Shown here one piece after another: positions 1 to 5,821 of a stretch of 12,639 nucleotides of DNA (positions are counted from its first letter, which is position 1; each line of letters starts with the position of its first letter). The notes beneath the pieces were generated by a model. That model had not been told where the DNA came from. It searched no databases and worked only from the letters and a program-made list of their open reading frames with translations. The DNA is from Sulfurimonas sp. (GTDB lineage Bacteria; Campylobacterota; Campylobacteria; Campylobacterales; Sulfurimonadaceae): the NCBI GenBank assembly GCA_027083475.1, contig JALWON010000364.1:1-12639 (forward strand), in the 5' to 3' direction. Position numbers and translations under genes: made by a program.

Positions 1-492
1 TTGAGAAACATTCGCTTCTTGAGAAACATTTGCTTCTGCTGTAAGATTTTGTTCAACTACGGAAACAATCGGTTTTTTTGCTTCTTTGTGCAAGATTTCT
101 TGCTGTACCTTTTCAATGGTATGATTACTCGTCTCTGGTTCACTCACACTCTTTGGTTGATTATCATAGCTTACATAGACAGCGATAGAAAATATCATCA
201 ACACAATCACAACGTATAAAGCTGTAAAATTCGTTTTTTTCTCAGGTGCTATAAAAACGCTCTTCTCAGCACTTTGTTCCTCTGCAAAATAACTCAGACC
301 TCTTGCTTTGAGTGTTGATAAATCTAAATCGTACTCTCGCTCTAAAATAGAAACAAACCCAAGAAATTGGACTTGTGTTAATCCTTCAAAACTTGCATGT
401 AACATACTCTGCACATAAGTAAGTGCAATATGGGTATCTTCATGTATTTTTTGAGCCCCTAAGGTCTTGAGTTTTTTTAAATCTTTATTCAT
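1..492 (-). CDS. Single-pass membrane protein with RodZ-like layout, partial (3' end beyond window)
   Basis: An open frame runs from ATG at 492 off the left edge; 164 residues are visible. Residues 1-75 are a soluble, mostly helical, charged domain. Residues 89-109 are one hydrophobic span (core YVVIVLMIFSIAVYVSY). The rest is polar and presumably periplasmic. The layout, cytoplasmic helical domain then one membrane span then low-complexity extracytoplasmic part, is that of RodZ-type cell-shape proteins, but I cannot confirm a helix-turn-helix. The visible end carries a six-residue tandem repeat, EANVSQ EANVSQ. The start codon overlaps the TGA of the upstream methylase gene in an ATGA arrangement (489-492), so translation is probably coupled. 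From memory, C. jejuni has a putative membrane protein (Cj0152c) at the same place after its rRNA methylase. Function unknown; certainty that it is a gene is high. Confidence 0.8.
   Translation of the reverse strand, partial: MNKDLKKLKTLGAQKIHEDTHIALTYVQSMLHASFEGLTQVQFLGFVSILEREYDLDLSTLKARGLSYFAEEQSAEKSVFIAPEKKTNFTALYVVIVLMIFSIAVYVSYDNQPKSVSEPETSNHTIEKVQQEILHKEAKKPIVSVVEQNLTAEANVSQEANVSQ
2..37 (-). repeat. 18-bp in-frame tandem repeat (two copies visible)
   Basis: Two consecutive 18-bp units differ at a third-codon position (GCG/GCA) and at one edge base. In the minus-strand frame they encode EANVSQ EANVSQ. The copy at the window edge suggests the array continues to the left. It lies in the presumed periplasmic tail of the membrane protein. 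Confidence 0.6.
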
Positions 493-1169
493 GAACGCAT
501 CCTATCCATTAAAATTCCTGCTGCTACACTGACATTAAGTGAATCAAAATCATGTTTCATTTTTATACTCACAGGACAATCAAGTTTTGACACAACACGT
601 GAGGACAAGCCTTCTCCCTCACTCCCTAACACTAAAACTTTTTTCTTATCAATCCGAGTCTCTCGTATATCTTGTCCACTCATATCTGCACCATAAGAAG
701 TAAAGCCTGACATTTTAAAATCATTTAAGACATCATGAATGTTGTTTTCAATCGCAAAAGGCATATCATACAAAGCCCCTGTACTCGTACGGACAATATG
801 CTCTAAAGGCAGCGACTTGACACCACAAGCGACAATAGCATTGACACCAAGGGCATAGGCACTGCGAACAATCGCTCCAATGTTGCCAATATCAGTCAAA
901 CCAGAGAGGATTAAAACAAACTTTTTATCGAGGAAAAAATCATAGGGTTGCAGGTTGATAGTATCGACTTCTGCTAAAAAACCTTGATGTGAAGCATTTT
1001 TACACATTTTTTGTGCTGCCTCATTGGGAATGCGTTTTATCTCAAAACCCATTTTCATCAAACGAGAGTACTCTTTTTTCTCTATCTCTTTGGCAAGATA
1101 GAGTTTTTTTATCTTTTGCGGGTATTTGTTTATCAAATAATAGATTGGTTGTTTTGCATAAATTAACAT
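489..1169 (-). CDS. rlmB: TrmH/SpoU-family RNA 2'-O-methyltransferase, RlmB-like
   Basis: SPOUT-fold methyltransferase that uses S-adenosylmethionine to 2'-O-methylate a ribose in structured RNA; the best guess is G2251 of 23S rRNA (RlmB). At 226 aa it is close to family size. The N-terminal substrate-binding part (1-75) ends in the HQGF segment typical of RlmB (61-64). Three knot motifs are intact: DIGNIGAIVRSA (93-104, with N96 and R102), LGSEGEGLS (181-189, E184) and SLNVSVAAG (210-218, N212). The start ATG has no good Shine-Dalgarno sequence; the PAS gene ends 30 nt upstream, so reinitiation or coupling is likely. Its stop overlaps the next start (ATGA). Family assignment is firm. The exact target is inference, since TrmH-family paralogues with tRNA or other rRNA targets look alike. 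Confidence 0.88.
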   Translation of the reverse strand: MLIYAKQPIYYLINKYPQKIKKLYLAKEIEKKEYSRLMKMGFEIKRIPNEAAQKMCKNASHQGFLAEVDTINLQPYDFFLDKKFVLILSGLTDIGNIGAIVRSAYALGVNAIVACGVKSLPLEHIVRTSTGALYDMPFAIENNIHDVLNDFKMSGFTSYGADMSGQDIRETRIDKKKVLVLGSEGEGLSSRVVSKLDCPVSIKMKHDFDSLNVSVAAGILMDRMRS

Positions 1170-1199
1170 AAAAAGTATTTTATCTAAATATTCTAAAGA

Positions 1200-1616
1200 T
1201 TACTCTTTACTGCGTAGTTTGGCATACAATACAGTGCATTCATCCACTGTAGTACGATTGGGAACTCTTCTAATAGAGAGATAAGTGATACTTCCATCAC
1301 TGTTAGTTTTACGCAACACAGTTGCATCTACCCAGTAGTAACCGCCATCTTTACGAAGATTTTTAACCGTACCATTCCAAAAACCCTTAGATTGCACATC
1401 ATCCCAAAGCCCCTTAAATGCAACACGGGGCATATCAGGATGACGCACTATGTTATGCGGTTTTCCAAGTAATTCATCTATAGTGTATCCTACAATTTCA
1501 CAGAACAAATCATTTGCATAAAGAATCATTCCTTTTGCATCTGTCTCACTCAGTATATAACTCGCTTGTGGAAAATACCACTCTTGTGTTTTTTCATCCT
1601 TATAAATACCCTGCAT
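1200..1616 (-). CDS. Stand-alone Aer/CetB-type FAD-binding PAS domain protein
   Basis: A 138-aa protein that is almost entirely one PAS domain (about 15-125), with no transmembrane, HAMP, kinase or methyl-accepting part. It matches the Aer sensor PAS closely: the stretch HNIVRHPDMP (54-63), W71 and KNLRKDGGYYWV (85-96). Recalling E. coli Aer, the FAD-contacting residues N34, R57, H58, D60, W70 and N85 appear here at N35, R58, H59, D61, W71 and N86, a constant offset of one. The likely role is an intracellular redox or energy sensor that signals through a partner, as C. jejuni CetB does with CetA; no such partner is encoded here. A good ribosome site (GGAG about 7 nt before ATG) overlaps the end of rsmI. 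It interrupts an otherwise ribosome-related gene run. Domain call is firm, role inferred. Confidence 0.88.
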   Translation of the reverse strand: MQGIYKDEKTQEWYFPQASYILSETDAKGMILYANDLFCEIVGYTIDELLGKPHNIVRHPDMPRVAFKGLWDDVQSKGFWNGTVKNLRKDGGYYWVDATVLRKTNSDGSITYLSIRRVPNRTTVDECTVLYAKLRSKE

Positions 1617-1645
1617 GTATTACTCCGATTATTTACTCGAAATAA

Positions 1646-2461
1646 TTATAGCGATAAAAGTCTCTGATAGCAAACTTTTGTATTTTCTCCTGTAATTTTA
1701 CTGATGAGTTTTGCTTGCATTTTCTTTGGAATATCAAGTGCTAAAATATCGTTTTGTGTAATCGCTGAATCATTGTGTGCTTCACTTGCACGAATCACAA
1801 CAACCCACTCCCCACGAAAGTTTCCATTCAACTCCTGCATGATTTCACTCGCACGGCCTCGAAAATATTTTTGATATTTTTTCGTGAGTTCTTTTGCTAA
1901 AAAAAGCTCCCTTGAAGGTGCCTCATCGGCTATTTCTGCGAGTAGTTTTTCTAACCTGTGAGGTGATTCATACAAGACAGTTGTATAACCATTGTGCAGT
2001 GCTTGAAGGAGTCCTGCACTCCGACTCCTGCCTTTATGGTCTAAAAAACCCAAAAAAAGCATCTGCGTTTGCTCAAAACCACTTGCCACAAATGCAGTGA
2101 GTACGGCATTTGCACCAGGGAGTACATCATAAGCAACCCCCTCTTTGAGACAGTATGCCACAAGTGCCTGCCCTGGATCACTCACACCAGGCATCCCTGC
2201 ATCACTTGCATAAACAACATTTTGCTCAAAAAAAGAGGGGGTTAATTTTTCAACAAAAGCCTGTTCATTATGGGAGTGTAGCGAGATGAATTCTTGATTT
2301 TCTTTAAAAGGAGTTTGGTAGCGTTCTTTTAAAATATGGATGAGTTTTTTTGTGACACGGGTATCTTCACAAAGGAGTGTGTCGGCCTCACGGAGAGCTT
2401 CAATAGCCCGAAGTGAGATATCGCCAATGTTTCCAATCGGAGTTGGAACAAGAGTAAGCAA
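1646..2461 (-). CDS. rsmI: 16S rRNA (cytidine(1402)-2'-O)-methyltransferase RsmI
   Basis: Tetrapyrrole-methylase-fold enzyme that 2'-O-methylates C1402 in the decoding centre of 16S rRNA. Of 271 aa, the order of conserved blocks is standard: VPTPIGNIGDISLRA (5-19), CEDTR (31-35), SLHSHNEQ (60-67), YASDAGMPGVSDPG (84-97), LPGANAVLTAF (114-124), FLGFL (136-140), YESPHRL (164-170) and KELTKKYQKYFRG (190-202). The start is TTG at 2461: no in-frame ATG lies nearby upstream and the conserved N-terminus begins at residue 4, which leaves almost no room for another choice. The Shine-Dalgarno is weak and rpmE ends 11 nt upstream, so coupling to L31 translation is plausible. The C-terminus ends one segment after the core, as usual. 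Confidence 0.95.
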   Translation of the reverse strand: MLTLVPTPIGNIGDISLRAIEALREADTLLCEDTRVTKKLIHILKERYQTPFKENQEFISLHSHNEQAFVEKLTPSFFEQNVVYASDAGMPGVSDPGQALVAYCLKEGVAYDVLPGANAVLTAFVASGFEQTQMLFLGFLDHKGRSRSAGLLQALHNGYTTVLYESPHRLEKLLAEIADEAPSRELFLAKELTKKYQKYFRGRASEIMQELNGNFRGEWVVVIRASEAHNDSAITQNDILALDIPKKMQAKLISKITGENTKVCYQRLLSL

Positions 2462-2472
2462 ATCTTTAAAGA

Positions 2473-2673
2473 TTACTTTTTAGCGTAACGTGCATTAAAT
2501 TTTTCAATACGTCCAGCAGTATCAACCATTCTTTCAGAACCAGTAAAAAATGGATGACATTCGTTACAGATGTCAATTCTTAGTGTATCTTGAGCCGCTT
2601 TATTCTCAAAAGTGTTTCCACATGCACATGTTACTGTACACGTTACAAAGTTAGGGTGTAAATCTTTTTTCAT
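2473..2673 (-). CDS. rpmE: 50S ribosomal protein L31 (zinc-binding C+ form)
   Basis: A 66-aa protein with the signature of bL31: MKKDLHPNF at the start, then CACG (C16, C18) and CNECHPFFTG (C36, C39). These four cysteines define the zinc-containing C+ paralogue, in contrast with the cysteine-free C- form expressed in zinc limitation. It sits in the large-subunit central protuberance and bridges to the small subunit. AAAGG about 8 nt before ATG is a good ribosome site. It is the first gene of the run rpmE-rsmI-PAS-rlmB-membrane protein and has a TATAAT -10 about 85 nt upstream, with a leader carrying a short dyad. L31 genes of other bacteria are autoregulated; whether this one is cannot be read from sequence alone. 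Confidence 0.97.
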   Translation of the reverse strand: MKKDLHPNFVTCTVTCACGNTFENKAAQDTLRIDICNECHPFFTGSERMVDTAGRIEKFNARYAKK

Positions 2674-2689
2674 TTTTTTGCCTTTTGAT

Positions 2690-2700
2690 ACACGTCGTGT
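2690..2700 (-). promoter_or_regulatory. 11-bp inverted repeat in rpmE leader
   Basis: ACACG-T-CGTGT is a perfect 5-bp dyad around a single base, between the rpmE promoter and its ribosome site. A one-base centre cannot fold as an RNA hairpin, so if it is functional it is more likely a protein-binding DNA site. The chance level for such a short dyad is not negligible. Confidence 0.25.
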
Positions 2701-2757
2701 GTACGTATATCTATATAGTTTTTTAAATCCGTATGGGGGCAGATTTTTAGAAATGCA

Positions 2758-2763
2758 ATTATA
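2758..2763 (-). promoter_or_regulatory. -10 box (TATAAT) for the rpmE operon
   Basis: A perfect TATAAT on the minus strand, preceded by CGC and by a T/A-rich tract with no convincing -35 box, which is the pattern of Campylobacterota sigma-70 promoters. It predicts transcription starting near 2751 and a leader of about 75 nt before the rpmE ATG. Confidence 0.6.
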
Positions 2764-2846
2764 GCGAAATAATTATTATTTTTTTATAAGTCTCAATAAA
2801 CTATAAGAAATTTGAATAAAAATTATCCTTTTTTATCAATTTGTGC

Positions 2847-2852
2847 TACAAT
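2847..2852 (+). promoter_or_regulatory. -10 box (TACAAT) for the PAS-GGDEF gene
   Basis: TACAAT preceded by TGTGC, about 28 nt before the ATG. AGGA at 2871-2874 provides the ribosome site 6 nt before the start. It is divergent from the rpmE promoter in the same 207-bp gap; between the two lies only A/T-rich sequence. Confidence 0.5.
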
Positions 2853-2880
2853 AAAAAATTGAGAATTCACAGGAAACAAT

Positions 2881-4254
2881 ATGTATCAAAACACTCAAGA
2901 CTTACATGCCCTCAGTAAAGATGAACTTATAGCCCTCATTCAAGATAACAGTGCAAAATCTAAAAGTATACGGAATCTTCTTGATAACATCCATGGAGTC
3001 GCTTGGGAATTTGACTTGCAGGCAGACAAATTTACCTGTGTTTCTGCAAATTCTGATGACATACTCGGTTATCCTGTTCAAGAATGGAAAGATTTTGAAT
3101 CTTGGAAACAGATGATACACCCAGAAGATAGAGAGTATAATGCAAATTACTGTACCACTTGTACCCTTGATGGGAAGGACCACTTTATGGAGTATAGAAT
3201 GCTCAAAAAAGATGGTGGTGTTATTTGGGTTTTAGATATTGTTACACTAGGAAAAAACAGTGTGGGAAAACCTGAAAAACTCTATGGTTTTATCATCGAT
3301 ATTACAAAAAAGAGAGAAGCAGTCCTCCAGATTCAAAAAGAACATCAGTTTACACAAACAATTTTAGACAGTATCCCAACCCCTATGATGGTTATCAATA
3401 ATGACTACTCTGTTTCCATGATGAATGAAGCACGCAAAAAAGACCTTATCGGCAGAACATTTATAGATAATAACAATCCTAAATGCTACGAAATATCGCA
3501 CTACAGAGAAACACCTTGTGATGGTGCAGAGCATACTTGCCCACTTGAAAAAGTCCTGCAAAGCAAACAAGCTATCGATGTTGTCCATAACCATAAAAGA
3601 GCAGATGGCACAAACAGCTTTGTCAAACTCTCAGCCTCACCATTCTTTGATGAAAACAATCACTGTACAGGCATTATTGAAATAGCAACAGACATCACAG
3701 AACATGTCGAACTCTCACAAGCCCTTCAAGAGAGTAATGAACAACTCCACTATAAAGCTCACTTTGACTACCTCACAGGCTTACCAAATAGAGCTCTTTT
3801 TATGGACAGACTTGCGCAAACTATCAAAGATGCCAAACGCAATCAAGAAAAATTTGCACTCTTCTTTATGGATCTTGACCACTTTAAACAAGTCAATGAT
3901 ACCTATGGACATGCCCTAGGAGATAAAGTACTCCAGGCAATGACTCAAAGATTTAGCGCATCACACAGAGACAATGACATACTTGCAAGACTCTCAGGCG
4001 ATGAGTTTACTTTGATTGTCAAAAATATACATTCCAAAGAGAGTGTGCAAGCCCTCGCAGAAAAAATAAGAAAAAAAATTCAGCAACCATTAGAGATAGA
4101 TGGTCACACCCTCCAACTCTCAACAAGCATTGGAATAACTCTTTACCCAGAAGATGGTACAGATGTAGAATCTCTTTTACTTGGATCAGATAATATGATG
4201 TACAAATCCAAAGCAGCAGGTAAAAATAGATTTACTTTTTTTAATCCAAATTAA
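2881..4254 (+). CDS. PAS-PAS-GGDEF protein, probable diguanylate cyclase (SGDEF variant)
   Basis: Soluble 457-aa sensor with no membrane span. PAS1 with its PAC part covers about 30-145, PAS2 about 155-275, a short helical linker 275-290, and GGDEF 291-457. The GGDEF part starts with DYLTGLPNR (296-304), has the metal-site segment FFMDLDHFKQVND (328-340) and carries SGDEF (372-376) instead of GGDEF. The product-inhibition site RxxD (R363-D366) sits the expected five residues before it. Some [A/S]GDEF proteins are known to remain active, so c-di-GMP synthesis is likely but not assured. PAS2 holds C202, H207, C213 and C220 in a C-x4-H-x5-C-x6-C spacing, and PAS1 has C91-T-T-C94, which suggests redox or metal sensing. 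It has its own promoter and is not operonic with the neighbours. A possible counterpart is the HD-GYP gene at 7690. Confidence 0.93.
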   Translation: MYQNTQDLHALSKDELIALIQDNSAKSKSIRNLLDNIHGVAWEFDLQADKFTCVSANSDDILGYPVQEWKDFESWKQMIHPEDREYNANYCTTCTLDGKDHFMEYRMLKKDGGVIWVLDIVTLGKNSVGKPEKLYGFIIDITKKREAVLQIQKEHQFTQTILDSIPTPMMVINNDYSVSMMNEARKKDLIGRTFIDNNNPKCYEISHYRETPCDGAEHTCPLEKVLQSKQAIDVVHNHKRADGTNSFVKLSASPFFDENNHCTGIIEIATDITEHVELSQALQESNEQLHYKAHFDYLTGLPNRALFMDRLAQTIKDAKRNQEKFALFFMDLDHFKQVNDTYGHALGDKVLQAMTQRFSASHRDNDILARLSGDEFTLIVKNIHSKESVQALAEKIRKKIQQPLEIDGHTLQLSTSIGITLYPEDGTDVESLLLGSDNMMYKSKAAGKNRFTFFNPN

Positions 4255-4299
4255 AATAGCTAAATGAGAACTTTATCTTATATTAAGCCTAGTTTATGA

Positions 4300-4305
4300 T
4301 ATAAT
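4300..4305 (+). promoter_or_regulatory. Extended -10 (TGATATAAT) for the 4-TM gene
   Basis: Perfect TATAAT preceded by TG and one base, the extended -10 form, 37 nt before the ATG. AAGGA lies about 8 nt before the start. It indicates that the membrane protein has its own promoter rather than depending only on read-through from the GGDEF gene. Confidence 0.6.
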
Positions 4306-4336
4306 AATTTTTAATATAACATAAAAAGGAAATCCC

Positions 4337-4762
4337 ATGGGTACTATGCTTATTTTAATCGTTGTCGCGTTTGTTGTTGCACTCCTCGTGTTTATCACAT
4401 TTGAAGAAAAATCTTTGAAAAATGCAAATTTTTCAGATATGAAAGGTCTCTTTACAGAAGAGCGAAAACCCACAGAGTGTATTCGTGAACTTGGAACAGT
4501 TCGTTATATGGTGATGCATGTCATCGTTATTTTTGCTGCAGATTTAGGTGTTGCCAATTTTCTTTTTCTGCCAAATGGATTTGGACTTGTGCATATCATG
4601 GCATACACATTTATCCCTGCGTTTGTAGGTTCACTTATTATCCTACTTGTTAAATGGACATACCAACCTGTCATTAAAGTGATCTCAGCATTAATGTTTG
4701 GTATCTCATTTATTGTTGCAGCTGCACTTGCCTTTGCTGTGAGTTATCTCCTTTTAGCATAA
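4337..4762 (+). CDS. Orphan four-TM membrane protein, function unknown
   Basis: I do not recognise this 141-aa protein. It has a hydrophobic N-terminal segment (3-22), a charged cytoplasmic-type loop (23-55, rich in K and E) with one cysteine (C48), then hydrophobic segments at about 56-76, 84-106 and 112-140. Histidines H61 and H86 fall within the second and third spans, and P94 interrupts the third. No signal peptidase site, catalytic motif or repeat is visible. The ribosome site AAGGA and an extended -10 box support expression, and base composition matches its neighbours. It ends 7 nt from the convergent end of rsmE. A second ATG at codon 4 is an alternative start. A housekeeping accessory role is possible but there is no evidence for one. 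Confidence 0.8.
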   Translation: MGTMLILIVVAFVVALLVFITFEEKSLKNANFSDMKGLFTEERKPTECIRELGTVRYMVMHVIVIFAADLGVANFLFLPNGFGLVHIMAYTFIPAFVGSLIILLVKWTYQPVIKVISALMFGISFIVAAALAFAVSYLLLA

Positions 4763-4769
4763 AGGGATA

Positions 4770-5441
4770 CTAAAGTAAAATCTTACTTGCTACTGCCATC
4801 ACTGCACTCTCTGAGCGCAGTATCATTGGAGTATCAAGCCGAAAAACATCTTGGGCTTGCAAAAATGCTTTTTCTTCTTTAGAAAAGCCCCCTTCACATC
4901 CTATGAGCACCCGTTCAAAATCACTGTTCCCTTGCAAAATGGTATCACTAAAATCAAAGACTTTGGTATCTGGAAATGCTGTGATAAACTGATGCAAATT
5001 TTTGTATGTATCGAGCTCCATCATAGCGGTTCTGCCCGATTGTTGCATAGAAGCTTCTAAAATACGCTCAAATCTTTTAAAATCAAGCTTAAAATTTTTC
5101 TGACTTCTCTCACAATAAATAAAAGAGATGCGATCCACCCCTATTTCATTCAAACTCGGCAGCATCTTTTCAATGGACTTACTCTCTATCACACACCAGC
5201 CAATATGCAGCTTTTTTAAAGGCTTCACTTCATTTTTTTGACTCTCAAGAAGTTGCAATGTCAAACTTCTTCCCTCAATACGCACTATTTCATACAAATG
5301 GAGATTTTCAATAGATGCTTTACTTCTAAGTTGGAGCTTGTCACCTACACCATGTCGCAGCACTTTAACAAGGTATTTATGTGTCTCACCTTTGAGCACT
5401 AGTGTCTCATCTCCTGCGTTTTCATTCAAAAGGTACATCAT
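4770..5441 (-). CDS. rsmE: 16S rRNA (uracil(1498)-N3)-methyltransferase RsmE
   Basis: SPOUT methyltransferase that N3-methylates U1498 of 16S rRNA. The N-terminal PUA-like part contains HKYLVKVLRHGVGDKL, matching the family pattern H-x-x-VLR-x-x-x-GD. The SAM-binding knot contains SMQQSGR (the usual EQSGR region), IGCEGGFS (180-187, normally IGPEGG) and LRSESAVMAV (208-217, normally LR-x-ETA). The length of 223 aa is typical. I chose ATG at 5441 because it forms an ATGA overlap with the TGA of the upstream membrane gene; a TTG five codons further upstream (5456) extends the frame but is less likely, and the ATG at 5438 is also possible. The cysteine in place of proline in the P-E-G-G loop is a mild deviation. 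The gene pair with the 4-TM protein resembles C. jejuni Cj0156c-Cj0157c, from memory. Confidence 0.93.
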   Translation of the reverse strand: MMYLLNENAGDETLVLKGETHKYLVKVLRHGVGDKLQLRSKASIENLHLYEIVRIEGRSLTLQLLESQKNEVKPLKKLHIGWCVIESKSIEKMLPSLNEIGVDRISFIYCERSQKNFKLDFKRFERILEASMQQSGRTAMMELDTYKNLHQFITAFPDTKVFDFSDTILQGNSDFERVLIGCEGGFSKEEKAFLQAQDVFRLDTPMILRSESAVMAVASKILL

Positions 5442-5818
5442 GAGAGCCACATCCAAGATGCAATAAGCGAAATAAGGAGTATCTCTATAGCTAAAATTTT
5501 CACACCAACAGTTTTATACATCGCTAAAGCGTGCGTGCGTTTTTTCTCCAAATAGAGCAAAACAAGCGAAACAAATATCATCGCAAGATTTGCAAGGGTA
5601 AAATCCAAATGCTTTGCAGCCATCATAATCACCCCTGTAAAGAGGGCAACTCCTAAAATCGTTGCATTGAGTGGCAACAAAAATATACTATGGAGTCGTT
5701 TATACTGCTCATACGAAGAAGATTGTTGTATTATGACAATATTGAAAAGAAGTACCCCGAGTAAAATAATTGTCCCTATAGAGTGGATAGAGAGCCCCAT
5801 GTTATACATTTCATTCAT
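5438..5818 (-). CDS. Small four-TM membrane protein, function unknown
   Basis: A 126-aa integral membrane protein with hydrophobic spans at about 12-30, 44-66, 72-90 and 104-124. Histidines lie at the start of span 1 (H12), span 2 (H43), the end of the 2-3 loop (H70) and before span 4 (H96), an arrangement sometimes seen in b-heme or copper-related membrane proteins; that is only a suggestion. GGAG 8 nt before the ATG is a strong ribosome site and lies inside the recQ 3' end; recQ stops 3 nt upstream. The TGA overlaps the rsmE start. It corresponds by position to C. jejuni Cj0157c, annotated there as an integral membrane protein. A second ATG three codons in is an alternative start. Confidence 0.85.
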   Translation of the reverse strand: MNEMYNMGLSIHSIGTIILLGVLLFNIVIIQQSSSYEQYKRLHSIFLLPLNATILGVALFTGVIMMAAKHLDFTLANLAMIFVSLVLLYLEKKRTHALAMYKTVGVKILAIEILLISLIASWMWLS

Positions 5819-5821
5819 TCT

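Noticed and set aside
1..219. Plus-strand 72-aa frame at the left edge
   Set aside because: It is antisense to the minus-strand membrane protein, which has a coherent membrane span and an ATGA coupling to its upstream gene.
4773..4788. 6-bp hairpin AAGTAA-AATC-TTACTT at the end of rsmE as terminator
   Set aside because: It is A/T-rich, has no following T-run on either strand and lies inside the rsmE coding end.
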